Position numbers and translations under genes: made by a program | Part shown: piece after piece, positions 29,333-37,788 of the stretch | Layout: the number at the start of each line of letters is the position of its first letter | Position numbering within the stretch: position 1 is the stretch's first letter | NCBI RefSeq assembly: GCF_000708285.2 | Contig: NZ_JAUG01000036.1 | Span: 1-42,539, forward strand | Direction: 5' to 3' | Source of the DNA: Pedobacter borealis DSM 19626 | GTDB lineage: Bacteria > Bacteroidota > Bacteroidia > Sphingobacteriales > Sphingobacteriaceae | Length of the DNA stretch: 42,539 bases | The notes under the pieces: model-generated | What the model was told of the DNA's origin: nothing | The model's database searches: none | What the model saw: the letters and a program-made list of their open reading frames with translations, nothing else

Positions 29333-30136
29333 GTGAACAATACATTTATTTACAAACGAGCCACTTTAGCCGACTTTAGGGAAGCTATTGATGAGTATGG
29401 ATGGGTTGTATATGAAAAGGCAATCAATCAGAAATTAATTTCAGAAATAACCACCGGTTTCGAAACTTCTTATCTGTTAAGAAGAGAAATACAGGTTTTA
29501 AATGGAATTGATGAAAATATGGAAGGAACATTACATCATTTGCTTGAGAAAGATAATTTCGCTATCGAGCTTTTGAGTAAATTGTACTGCCACAGAGAAA
29601 TCCGTGATTTTTTGGGCGGAAACTACATTCTTAATGGGATAAACGGAGTAATTAACACCAAGAAGGCCAAGTCGTATATTCAGGATATCCATCGCGATGT
29701 ACGTACATTTTCCGCTGAATCTAAGTTTATGATCCAGATGATTATTGTGCTCGATGATTTTACCATATTTAATGGTGCCACACACTTTTTGTCGGGTTCT
29801 CATAAATTGGATATCAAACCCGAAGAAAAACACTTTAAAGCTTTTGCTAAACAAGCTATTGCCAAAAAAGGAAGCATTATATTATTCGATTCCAATATCT
29901 GGCATGCCGGGGGGATTAATTTCACCCGCAAACAGCGTAGAGCTCTTACCTTAGGTTTTACCAAACCTTACATTAAACAACAATTCGATTATCCCAGATT
30001 TTTGGGATACGAATTTGGCGAAAAAATAGATAACGATTTGAGGCAGATTATTGGTTACAATGCAAGGGTACCTGCCAGTTTACAGGAATATTACAGACCT
30101 GTAGAAAGCAGAATGTATAAAACAGATCAAGGGTAG
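29333..30136 (+). CDS. Phytanoyl-CoA dioxygenase (PhyH)-family Fe(II)/2-oxoglutarate enzyme
   Basis: A 267-residue oxygenase that would hydroxylate or otherwise oxidise a small substrate using O2 and 2-oxoglutarate. The iron triad is visible: His120 and Asp122 in DIHRDVRTF and distal His191 in IWHAGGINF. Arg202/Arg203 in KQRRALTLGF would bind the 2-oxoglutarate carboxylate. GATHFLSGSHK is family-typical. The start is GTG at 29333; no closer ATG would keep the N-terminal domain. It opens a decoration block of aminotransferase-like, GNAT and FemAB-like genes, so its substrate may be a sugar or an acyl or amino-acid group destined for the EPS. This is inference. Confidence 0.82.
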   Translation: MNNTFIYKRATLADFREAIDEYGWVVYEKAINQKLISEITTGFETSYLLRREIQVLNGIDENMEGTLHHLLEKDNFAIELLSKLYCHREIRDFLGGNYILNGINGVINTKKAKSYIQDIHRDVRTFSAESKFMIQMIIVLDDFTIFNGATHFLSGSHKLDIKPEEKHFKAFAKQAIAKKGSIILFDSNIWHAGGINFTRKQRRALTLGFTKPYIKQQFDYPRFLGYEFGEKIDNDLRQIIGYNARVPASLQEYYRPVESRMYKTDQG

Positions 30137-30147
30137 AGGATAAAACG

Positions 30148-31119
30148 ATGGAAACAGAAACGCACTCACCCAAAACAATTGGTGGCTACATTCCGCTAGA
30201 ATTATCAAAAGGGGAGCTTTATTACCCTGATTTAATTGCACTTAATACAGGCAGAAATGCACTGGAATATGTGTTAAGGACAAGAAAATACGCTACCATA
30301 TACCTTCCATACTTTACCTGCGAGGTTTTGTTAGAGCCGCTCCAAAAACTAAATATAAATTATCACTTTTACCATATAGACGAAGATTTAGATCCGGTAA
30401 TAGATTTTGAAATAGACGAACATTGCTGCTTGCTTTACACGAATTACTTCGGAGTTAAAACGGAAACTGTTAAAAAGCTAGCCAAAGAAATCAAGAACCT
30501 GATTATAGATAATGCCCAGGCATTTTTTTCTAAGCCGGTAAACAATTGCGATACCTTCTACTCATGCCGCAAGTTTTTTGGCGTGCCCGATGGTGCTTAT
30601 CTTAATATCTCGAGTACGCTGGGTTTAAATTTAAAACAGGACCAGTCAACAGATCGCTTCGCTCATCTGATTAAAAGTATCGATATCAATATTGAAGAGG
30701 GGTATGCCGATTACATAGAAAACAACCAACAGCTGTGCAATAACGAAATCAAAATGATGTCGGTACTAACAAAAACCATTCTTTCCGGCATCGATTACGA
30801 TAAGTGCGCCGATATCAGAAGAAAGAACTTTGCTTACCTGGATGAACACTTAGGACCGGAAAATATCTTGAGACTAAACTTGTCAGAGGAAGACGTGCCA
30901 ATGGCTTACCCACTCTTGGTTGAAGACCCATCTATTAAACAGCAGCTCATCAATCAAAAAATATTTGTAGCCACCTATTGGCCTAATGTTTACGAATGGA
31001 CACATGTTGATAGTTATGAATATTTTCTGGCTAAACATCTTGTTTCGTTACCAATTGATCACCGCTACAGCATAGCGGATATGAAAGTAATTGTTAAAGC
31101 TTTAAAACCGCTCATATGA
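30148..31119 (+). CDS. Short, divergent DegT-like PLP aminotransferase
   Basis: A 323-residue fold-type-I PLP protein, 50-100 residues shorter than the two other DegT enzymes in the locus. LNTGRNALEYVLR (32-44), LIIDNAQAFFS with Asp121 and SCRKFFGVPDGAYL with Lys142 keep the PLP-binding Asp and Schiff-base Lys. The loops around the sugar-nucleotide site are reduced. It may act on an unusual sugar or on a small acyl donor used by the neighbouring acyltransferases. It overlaps the GNAT gene by 4 bp, so the two proteins are probably made together. The call as aminotransferase is solid; the substrate is unknown. Confidence 0.77.
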   Translation: METETHSPKTIGGYIPLELSKGELYYPDLIALNTGRNALEYVLRTRKYATIYLPYFTCEVLLEPLQKLNINYHFYHIDEDLDPVIDFEIDEHCCLLYTNYFGVKTETVKKLAKEIKNLIIDNAQAFFSKPVNNCDTFYSCRKFFGVPDGAYLNISSTLGLNLKQDQSTDRFAHLIKSIDINIEEGYADYIENNQQLCNNEIKMMSVLTKTILSGIDYDKCADIRRKNFAYLDEHLGPENILRLNLSEEDVPMAYPLLVEDPSIKQQLINQKIFVATYWPNVYEWTHVDSYEYFLAKHLVSLPIDHRYSIADMKVIVKALKPLI

Positions 31120-31610
31120 ACACTCAAATTTACTTAAGGCCATTAGCATTAAAAGATGCTGATGTGTCGTACAAGTGGAGAAACGACCCTGAAGTATGGT
31201 CGTATACCAAATTTGTGTTAAAAGACCCCATTACCGCAGAGGTTGAAAAACAATGGTTGTTAAATAAACTAAATATGGCCAACGAAAAACGTTTTGCCAT
31301 CTGCGTAAAAAACACCAATGAATACATTGGCAATATTCAGTTGCTCGATATCGGAAACGATAGTGCAGAATTTCACCTCTTTATCGGTGAAAAGAAATAC
31401 TGGGGGAAGGGCATAGGCTATAATGCCTCTTTAATGTTGTTAAAATATGCCTTTTATAACCTTAACCTTAAACACATTTTCTTAGAAGTACATTCAGATA
31501 ACCTGGCTGCTTATTCTATTTATAAAAAAGTAGGCTTTCAACCTGTTTCACAGCAGGAAGATTTCATAAAAATGGTAATTAATTCTTCTGTTTTACTTGC
31601 CACAAACTGA
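31116..31610 (+). CDS. GNAT acetyltransferase, RimJ/RimL or WbbJ/PseH-like
   Basis: A 164-residue acyl-CoA-dependent N-acyltransferase. IYLRPLALKDADVSYKWRNDPEV (5-27), the FHLFIGEKKYWGKGIGYNASLMLLKYAF acetyl-CoA loop (about 90-117) and LEVHSDNLAAYSIYKKVGF are clear GNAT features. In EPS loci such enzymes N-acetylate 4-amino sugars (PseH type). Its 4-bp overlap with the aminotransferase upstream suggests it acylates that enzyme's product. Sequence does not fix donor or acceptor. Confidence 0.87.
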   Translation: MNTQIYLRPLALKDADVSYKWRNDPEVWSYTKFVLKDPITAEVEKQWLLNKLNMANEKRFAICVKNTNEYIGNIQLLDIGNDSAEFHLFIGEKKYWGKGIGYNASLMLLKYAFYNLNLKHIFLEVHSDNLAAYSIYKKVGFQPVSQQEDFIKMVINSSVLLATN

Positions 31611-31649
31611 ACTATTTACTTTAAATCTACCCTAATTTAATAGCTTAAA

Positions 31650-32687
31650 ATGAGAAAGATTATTACAATTGATGATAAACAAGAATGGTCTGCATATGTA
31701 AAGCGCGCTTTGCATTACGATTTTTATCACACCTGGTATTACCACTCTTTAGATAAAAGTGGTTTACCTATACTGTTTGTGTATGAGGAAGGCGAAAATT
31801 ACATAGCATTCCCACTTCTGAAGAGAAACATCCCTGGTTCCGATTTCTTTGATTTTACATCGGTTTATGGATATACAGGGCCTATTTCAAACATGGACTT
31901 CAATGCTTTGAACGATGATTTTATGGAACGCTTTAAAAATACATTCATAGCGTATCTCGAAACTGGTCAAAATGTAACCGTTTTTTCCAGATTGCATCCG
32001 TTTTTTAATCAGGAAAGGTTAATGGATAAGTTTTCTGGAGTACATGCCAATGGAAAAACAGTTGCGATTGATTTAACCACAAGCATTGAGAGTCAAAGGG
32101 CGGGTTATCGAAAAAGCGTAAAAGAAAAAATCAGGCGGTTGCGAAAGCGCGATTATGAAGTCAGAATTTCGACCGAAATTAATGATGCGAGTATATTTTC
32201 TGAAATATATACCGAAAATATGATTCGAATAGGCGCAAAAGACCATTACCTTTTTAATAATGCCTATTTCGTTGCGCTACTTTCTTCTGATGAATTTGAT
32301 AGCAAGCTTTTTTTGGTGTATAAAGATGGAATAGCCATATCAGGCGCCATTGTAGTTTGTACCAAAGAAATTATGCAGGTGCACCTTTTGGCTACCAGAA
32401 CCGCTTACCTGTTCGAATCGCCAGCTAAATTATTGACTGATGAAATTACCATAATTGGTAGACAATTGGGATATAAATATTTTAACCTGGGTGGGGGTGT
32501 TAATTTTAAAGAAGATAACCTTTTTGGTTGGAAGATGGGTTTCTCTAATTTATGTTTCGAATTTAATAGTTGGCGGTATATTGCCAATAATGAATTATAC
32601 AATGCACTTTTAAACGAAAGATCGCTTGATCCTTTTTCGACTGTTGATTTTTTTCCACTCTACCGTAGTCCTGTAATTGCTTCGTAA
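31650..32687 (+). CDS. FemAB-like acyltransferase (GNAT-fold), copy 1
   Basis: A 345-residue protein of the FemA/FemB or BioF2-like double-GNAT class, which moves amino acids or other acyl groups to amines. It has an N-terminal half with DFYHTWYYHSL and VYGYTGPISN, a basic linker YRKSVKEKIRRLRKRDYEV, and a C-terminal half ending in the family signature YFNLGGGVNFKEDNLFGWKMGFS. No signal peptide or membrane segment is seen, so it should be cytoplasmic and act on a nucleotide- or lipid-linked precursor. It is a tandem paralogue of the next gene. Target unknown. Confidence 0.8.
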   Translation: MRKIITIDDKQEWSAYVKRALHYDFYHTWYYHSLDKSGLPILFVYEEGENYIAFPLLKRNIPGSDFFDFTSVYGYTGPISNMDFNALNDDFMERFKNTFIAYLETGQNVTVFSRLHPFFNQERLMDKFSGVHANGKTVAIDLTTSIESQRAGYRKSVKEKIRRLRKRDYEVRISTEINDASIFSEIYTENMIRIGAKDHYLFNNAYFVALLSSDEFDSKLFLVYKDGIAISGAIVVCTKEIMQVHLLATRTAYLFESPAKLLTDEITIIGRQLGYKYFNLGGGVNFKEDNLFGWKMGFSNLCFEFNSWRYIANNELYNALLNERSLDPFSTVDFFPLYRSPVIAS

Positions 32688-32711
32688 TTAATTATTATTT
32701 CTTTTAATAAA

Positions 32712-33776
32712 ATGGATATGCTAATTGAAAATAATGCTACAGGCACTACTTTGCAATTAACTTTAAAACAGAAGGATGATTGGGTAAAGTATATTAGCTT
32801 GGCTGCCGATTATGATTTTTATCATACCTGGCACTACCATGCTATGGCAACCAACGGAAAGCCCATTTTATTTGTGTATTGCGAAGCCAATAGTTTTATC
32901 GCTATCCCTTTATTGGAACGTGCAATCCAGGATACGCCATATTACGATCTGCATTGCGTTTACGGGTATTCAGGTCCTGTTTCTAACCTGAAATTTCCCG
33001 ATATGAGCGACAGTTTAAAAGGAAATTTTTTAAATGCTTTTTCAGCATTCTTATATAAAGGTAGCTACGTTTCTGTTTTCTCCAGGCTTCACCCTTTTTT
33101 TGATCAAAATATACTGTTGCAAAAAACTGATAGCATATATGAAAATGGAAAAACAGTTGCCATTAACTTACAACAAAGTATAGAAGAGCAGCGTAAACAG
33201 TATAGGCAAACAACGAGAGATAGTATTAAAAAATGTAGAAAGTTTGGTTATACTGCTGTTGAGGCTGCCACTCAGGAAGATATCGCTGCTTTCACGAAAC
33301 TTTATCTATCTAATATGAACCGTATTAGTGCTGCTGATTTTTATCTTTTTACTGAAGAATATTTTATCAGGCTTGTTCAGGCTACAGAATTCGACTGTAA
33401 GTTAATTCTGGTTTATTCAAACGATGATTTAGTTTGCGGCAGTATCGTGATGTGTACCAATAGCATTATAGAGGGACACTTAATTGCCACAAATGTTGAT
33501 TATCTTAAAAATTCTCCTGCTAAATTTTTGGTGGATGAAATTAGTGAGTTAGGCCGTAAGTGGAAGATGAAATACTACCATTTAGGTGGTGGACTTGGCT
33601 TTAAAGAAGATTCGCTATTTGAATGGAAACTGGGTTTTTCGAGTATGGTTTTAAATTATTGCAGTTGGCGTTTTATTGCCAATAAAGCTGTTTACAATCA
33701 GTTAGTAGAAAAATCGGGTAACCAGATACATACCGATATAGACTTTTTTCCCCTTTATAGAATGATACCTCAATAA
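32712..33776 (+). CDS. FemAB-like acyltransferase (GNAT-fold), copy 2
   Basis: A 354-residue paralogue of the preceding protein, alignable end to end: DFYHTWHYHAM, VYGYSGPVSN, GKTVAINLQQSIEEQRKQYR, YHLGGGLGFKEDSLFEWKLGFS and a shared FFPLYR ending. The two have diverged considerably, so the duplication is not recent and they probably attach different groups or act on different acceptors. In the linker, the basic run of copy 1 is replaced by a less charged one (RQTTRDSIKKCRKFG). Met3 is an alternative start. The gap to the dehydratase gene is 31 bp. Confidence 0.8.
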   Translation: MDMLIENNATGTTLQLTLKQKDDWVKYISLAADYDFYHTWHYHAMATNGKPILFVYCEANSFIAIPLLERAIQDTPYYDLHCVYGYSGPVSNLKFPDMSDSLKGNFLNAFSAFLYKGSYVSVFSRLHPFFDQNILLQKTDSIYENGKTVAINLQQSIEEQRKQYRQTTRDSIKKCRKFGYTAVEAATQEDIAAFTKLYLSNMNRISAADFYLFTEEYFIRLVQATEFDCKLILVYSNDDLVCGSIVMCTNSIIEGHLIATNVDYLKNSPAKFLVDEISELGRKWKMKYYHLGGGLGFKEDSLFEWKLGFSSMVLNYCSWRFIANKAVYNQLVEKSGNQIHTDIDFFPLYRMIPQ

Positions 33777-33807
33777 ACTTTAAACAAATATTTAATGATT
33801 CTCAATT

Positions 33808-35736
33808 ATGAAAAATTTCCTTTTTCCAGACAGAGCACACTCAAGGTGGTTAATTTTATTGATTGATCAGATGATCGTTGTATGGACATTGTTTATATCC
33901 ATTGTATTAACCAATACATTAAACTACACCGACGTTTTTAACTCAGGCAATGCTGTATATGTGGCACTTTATTGTTTCATCGCTGCAGGTGTTTTCATTT
34001 CATTAAGAATACACACCGGTATTATTCGCTATTCCAATACCGAAGATATTTTGAGGGTCTTCCTTGCGGTTTTTGTAACCAGTTTACTCTTTGTTAGTGT
34101 AAATAAAATACTTTCGCAACGTTTTCAATTGCTTTGGCATCAAATGGATAAGGCATTGATATTGAACTTTTTTATCTCCTCATCGCTACTTATTCTCATG
34201 CGTATTTTGGTAAAAGGAGTGTTTTTATTTTTTAAAGAACTCAAATCAGAAACCAAAGAGAATATTCTGATTTATGGATCAGAAAAAAAAGCAATCCTCA
34301 TCAAAAAAGCAATAGAACAGAACGGAGATTCTAACCTAAACATCATTGGCTTTGTTGATGATAACAGAGATCGGGTTGATAAATACCTCGAGCAGAAAAA
34401 AGTATACCACTCTTGCTCGGTAGCGTTATTAAAAGAAAAACACAATATAAAAAAGATACTTTTTGCAGAAGATGCACTAAACACTTTAAACAAAAAGAAA
34501 ATTATCGATATCTGTGTTAACGAAGGTATGAAAGTAATTATGGTGCCACCATCAGATAAATGGTTGTACGGCAAGTTGGATTCGCACCAATTACGCGACC
34601 TGAAAATTGAAGATCTGCTGGAACGTGAACCGATTAAGCTCAATAAAAAGAATATTCTGAAAGATTTAAGCGGTAAATGTATTTTAGTTACAGGCGCTGC
34701 GGGTTCTATCGGATCAGAGATTGTTCGACAGGCCTTACAGTACAATCCTAAATCTGTAATTCTCTGCGACCAGGCAGAAACACCGCTTCACGATTTAAAA
34801 CTCGAACTGGAAGATAACTTCCAGGACGCGAATGTGAAGATATTTATGGCCAATGTGCAGAATTTAAACCGGATCAGAACATTATTCGAACTCTATAAAC
34901 CTGAAATTGTTTTCCATGCTGCGGCTTACAAACATGTTCCCATGATGGAGAATAATCCAGCTGAGGCCATTTTAACCAATGTACTGGGCACTAAAAACAT
35001 GGCCGATATATCAATGGAATTTGGCGTAGAAAAGTTTGTAATGATTTCTACCGATAAAGCCGTTAAGCCAACCAATATAATGGGGGCATCTAAACGTTTG
35101 GCCGAAATTTATATTCAGTCACTAAACAGTCCTGAAATTATTTCAACTGGTAAAATTACCACACAAGCTTCGCGCACCCGTTTTGTAACTACCCGTTTCG
35201 GAAATGTTTTGGGCTCAAATGGCTCTGTTATTCCAAGGTTTAAAAGCCAGATAGAAAAAAGAGGCCCTATAACAGTAACCGATCCGGAAATTACCCGCTA
35301 TTTTATGACGATTCCGGAAGCCGTTCAATTGGTAATGGAAGCCGGAGCAATGGGTAAAGGGGGAGAGATATACCTTTTCGATATGGGTAAGCCAGTTAAG
35401 ATTGTCGATTTAGCTGTAAATATGATCAAATTAGCGGGTTTAACACCTTATGTGGATGTCGATATCGTGTTTACTGGCTTAAGACCCGGAGAGAAGCTGT
35501 ATGAAGAACTTTTGCTTATTGATGAAGAAATTATACCCACCCATCATCCAAAAATTAAAATATCGCAAAAAGTAGCTTACAATTATTTGTACGTTAATCA
35601 GATTATTAAAGATCTGATAGTGTTGAATAACCATGGCAACGATTTGAATATGGTGAAGAAAATGAAAGAAATTATACCCGATTACATCAGTAATAATTCA
35701 AGATTTGAAGAATTAGACCTGTTGGTTGCCAATTAA
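33808..35736 (+). CDS. Membrane-bound UDP-N-acetylhexosamine 4,6-dehydratase (PglF/WbpM/CapD type)
   Basis: A 642-residue inner-membrane enzyme with about four N-terminal membrane segments (about 12-135), a CoA-binding/Rossmann-like middle domain (NILIYGSEKKA) and a C-terminal SDR dehydratase. NAD motif TGAAGSIGSE starts at Thr295. The active-site set ISTDKAVKPTNIMGASKR gives Ser414, Met425 and Lys429, the SMK form found in WbpM/PglF rather than SYK. The product, a UDP-4-keto-6-deoxy-N-acetylhexosamine, is the substrate for PglE-type aminotransferases and so starts the 4-amino sugar branch. It is the last gene of the operon, as is common for CapD-type genes. Confidence 0.94.
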   Translation: MKNFLFPDRAHSRWLILLIDQMIVVWTLFISIVLTNTLNYTDVFNSGNAVYVALYCFIAAGVFISLRIHTGIIRYSNTEDILRVFLAVFVTSLLFVSVNKILSQRFQLLWHQMDKALILNFFISSSLLILMRILVKGVFLFFKELKSETKENILIYGSEKKAILIKKAIEQNGDSNLNIIGFVDDNRDRVDKYLEQKKVYHSCSVALLKEKHNIKKILFAEDALNTLNKKKIIDICVNEGMKVIMVPPSDKWLYGKLDSHQLRDLKIEDLLEREPIKLNKKNILKDLSGKCILVTGAAGSIGSEIVRQALQYNPKSVILCDQAETPLHDLKLELEDNFQDANVKIFMANVQNLNRIRTLFELYKPEIVFHAAAYKHVPMMENNPAEAILTNVLGTKNMADISMEFGVEKFVMISTDKAVKPTNIMGASKRLAEIYIQSLNSPEIISTGKITTQASRTRFVTTRFGNVLGSNGSVIPRFKSQIEKRGPITVTDPEITRYFMTIPEAVQLVMEAGAMGKGGEIYLFDMGKPVKIVDLAVNMIKLAGLTPYVDVDIVFTGLRPGEKLYEELLLIDEEIIPTHHPKIKISQKVAYNYLYVNQIIKDLIVLNNHGNDLNMVKKMKEIIPDYISNNSRFEELDLLVAN

Positions 35737-35870
35737 TTACCGTAAAAATACCCTAATAAAATTATTTTGCTTTTGTTCGTGAAATAATTATTAAACTGCA
35801 TTAAATAGTAATAGTCGTCCCAGATTGTTGATCGAGTTTAAATGTTTTATTTTAAATTAAATTAACTGCT

Positions 35871-36287
35871 ATGAGTTTAAATGTAGGCCAAGTTCTTGAG
35901 CGTGTTGTACGCAGAGACAGAATGGGAATAAGTGAATTATCCCGGAAATTAAATGTAAGTAGAAGAACTATTTACAATTGGTTTGATCAGAAAAGTCTAA
36001 ACCCTGAAATTATTTGGAAAGTGGGTACCGTAATCGGTCACGATTTTTCTGTTGAGTTACCCGAAACTTTTGCTAAAAACAGTAACTATATCCACGAAGC
36101 TTTAGATGCACATACAGGGGATCAAACCAAAGGTGATGCGAATTCTGTATACTTCTGGATGAATAAATACATCAAGTTACTTGAAAAATACAACGAAATA
36201 TTAAGCAATAACAACATAGATAAGAGTGTTTCAGAAACGGTTGCACATCATACTATGCCAAGAAATAACAATCGGTCTATTTCTTAA
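35871..36287 (+). CDS. Small HTH (Cro/C1-like) DNA-binding protein
   Basis: A 138-residue protein with an N-terminal HTH: GISELSRKLNVSRRTIYNWF (18-37) followed by NPEIIWKVGTVIGHDFSVELP. The remainder is polar and includes a short helical stretch (about 93-112) that might allow dimerisation. It lies 134 bp after the EPS operon on the same strand and could regulate it, by position only. A weak hairpin TAAACCC/GGGTTTA (36313-36337) follows the stop. It could equally regulate the outer-membrane protein gene downstream. Confidence 0.75.
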   Translation: MSLNVGQVLERVVRRDRMGISELSRKLNVSRRTIYNWFDQKSLNPEIIWKVGTVIGHDFSVELPETFAKNSNYIHEALDAHTGDQTKGDANSVYFWMNKYIKLLEKYNEILSNNNIDKSVSETVAHHTMPRNNNRSIS

Positions 36288-36384
36288 GCCATCACTGATA
36301 TTTTATTTATTTTAAACCCATATCTTCTTAGGGTTTACCATCCCGGTGAACTCTCCCTTTTTTTATAGTATCTCTCTAAATAAT

Positions 36385-36408
36385 TCACCATAAGTACAAT
36401 TATGGTGA
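36385..36408. promoter_or_regulatory. 9-bp inverted repeat before the outer-membrane protein gene
   Basis: TCACCATAA (36385-36393) and TTATGGTGA (36400-36408) are perfect complements around GTACAA. The site ends 30 bp before the start codon. It could be an operator, for example for the HTH protein just upstream, or a 5'-UTR hairpin. Confidence 0.45.
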
Positions 36409-36438
36409 TAGATTTCTATTCACTAAAATTTCGAAATC

Positions 36439-36996
36439 ATGAAAACAATTAACGCACTAACTCTACTGTTGTCATTGTTTGCTTTGCAAGGCGCCAAAGC
36501 ACAATCGCAGGTTTATGGAGGCACAGGTATTCGGTATTCCGTAGGTATCGAAACAGGTTTAGCTACCGGCTATTTGGCCAAAAAGTACGAGGCACCGCTT
36601 GGCGTTTCCGTTCAGGCAGAATTTCCCATTACCGAAAGCATTTTATATGCTTCAGTAAATACCGGATTTAATAACATGTTTGTATCAGGTAATTATTCAC
36701 GGTTGGTAGATGATTTACAACTTGTACCAGTTAAAGCAGGCTTAAAATATTTCTACAGAAGTAATCTTTATCTGCAGTCGGAAATAGGCTTCTCCTTCCT
36801 TTTAAATAAAACAAATTGTGTTGAGGGCAAAAAAGCCGCATTTGTATACGCGCCACAGGCAGGAATGATATTTTATCTGCACAACAATAATTATATCGAT
36901 ACAGGATTACGCTATGAAAGCAATGGCAAATTCTATCACTGCGACCATACGAACAACTTTGTAGGCTTCAGAATCGCCTGGGGCTTCAGTTTATAA
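36439..36996 (+). CDS. Small outer-membrane beta-barrel protein
   Basis: A 185-residue secreted protein. Residues 1-21 form a signal peptide ending AKA, with cleavage before Gln22. The mature part alternates polar and non-polar residues in strands (SVGIETGLATGYLAKKY, ILYASVNTGFNNMF, LQSEIGFSFLLNK, FVGFRIAWGFSL) and ends in an aromatic/hydrophobic residue pattern typical of barrels. The size fits an eight-strand, OmpA/OmpW-like or porin-family barrel. Function is unknown. It lies downstream of the HTH gene and carries the inverted repeat in its leader. Confidence 0.75.
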   Translation: MKTINALTLLLSLFALQGAKAQSQVYGGTGIRYSVGIETGLATGYLAKKYEAPLGVSVQAEFPITESILYASVNTGFNNMFVSGNYSRLVDDLQLVPVKAGLKYFYRSNLYLQSEIGFSFLLNKTNCVEGKKAAFVYAPQAGMIFYLHNNNYIDTGLRYESNGKFYHCDHTNNFVGFRIAWGFSL

Positions 36997-37037
36997 AACG
37001 GATATTCCTTAGTAATCATCTTTAATAAGCTTCATAA

Positions 37038-37337
37038 ATGAAAGCAAGTATACAATACAATACGATGAACGGATTGTGGATCCTTTTTATTGATTGTAAA
37101 TATGAGGATTCTCCGAAATACATTAGGATGATTACGAAAATTATAATCAAAATGTTATCAGGAACAGTCATTCCAGGCAATCGGCGAAGGGTTAGATCTG
37201 GCAGGCATTACCTGATCCATGAGCATGTGATAGAGTTGCACACAGACGAATGGTTTCCATTGGTGCTGGCAAGCGAGAGCAAAGAGCTTTTGGAAGGGAT
37301 CAAATCCATCTTTATGGATATGAGTGGGAAAAAATAA
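37038..37337 (+). CDS. Small protein of unknown function
   Basis: A 99-residue frame, or 89 residues from the inner ATG at 37068. It mixes hydrophobic and basic segments (WILFIDCKYEDSPKYIRMI, RRRVRSGRHYLIHEHVIELHTDEWFPLVLASESKELLEGIKSIF). No signal peptide, lipobox or known motif is visible. It follows the barrel gene by 41 bp and is ended by a good terminator at 37373, which supports its being expressed. I do not recognise a family. Confidence 0.5.
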   Translation: MKASIQYNTMNGLWILFIDCKYEDSPKYIRMITKIIIKMLSGTVIPGNRRRVRSGRHYLIHEHVIELHTDEWFPLVLASESKELLEGIKSIFMDMSGKK

Positions 37338-37372
37338 CCCGCCCAGTTTATTTTATCGATCAAAAATACGGG

Positions 37373-37400
37373 AAGGTTGCTCCGAAAGGAGTAGCCTTTT
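37373..37400 (+). terminator. Rho-independent terminator
   Basis: AAGGTTGCTCC (37373-37383) pairs with GGAGTAGCCTT (37388-37398) over 11 bp including two G-U pairs, closed by a GAAA tetraloop and followed by T residues. It ends the 36439-37337 transcript. Confidence 0.85.
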
Positions 37401-37565
37401 CTTGGTTTATGGCTAAGCGAAAGCAATTAAGGCTGTAACATATTTATAATCAATGCTAATCTGTCACGATAAAGCCTCTCGGTGAAAATCCTATTGTGTG
37501 GAACGATTAATTAAGCATTTAAACTTGTCTTTCTTCTAGTTACAATTGACCTATTCTAAAGAGAA

Positions 37566-37720
37566 ATCGTCCTTGCGAGGCACGAAGATAACCGAACGAA
37601 GCGAGCTCATGAATGCCTTTAAAAACAATTGCAAAAAATGAATAATCTTAATGCGCACCGCTAGTAGCGATCGTTGTAAGATTGCTTCGTCGGCTGAAAA
37701 AGCCTTCTCGCAATGACAAT
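37566..37720. repeat. Dispersed element with terminal inverted repeats (MITE/REP-like)
   Basis: The left end ATCGTCCTTGCGAG (37566-37579) and right end CTCGCAATGACAAT (37707-37720) are inverted with two mismatches. Inside are GATTGCTTCGTCGG and a GGCTGAAAAAGCC hairpin. This wording resembles a widely scattered Bacteroidota intergenic palindrome. The surrounding 37401-37788 gap holds no gene I can support. Confidence 0.6.
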
Positions 37721-37788
37721 TTCTCGCAGCTTACAATACGATAAAAACATTCTGTAATTTATATTAATTTTCATGCAATAAATTATCC

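Noticed and set aside
34272..34745. A 157-codon minus-strand open frame inside the dehydratase gene
   Set aside because: It lies wholly opposite a well-supported 642-residue enzyme, has a serine/leucine-rich composition typical of antisense frames, and matches no family.
37250..37438. A 62-codon frame overlapping the end of the small unknown gene
   Set aside because: It reads through the strong terminator at 37373-37400, which is not expected of a real gene.
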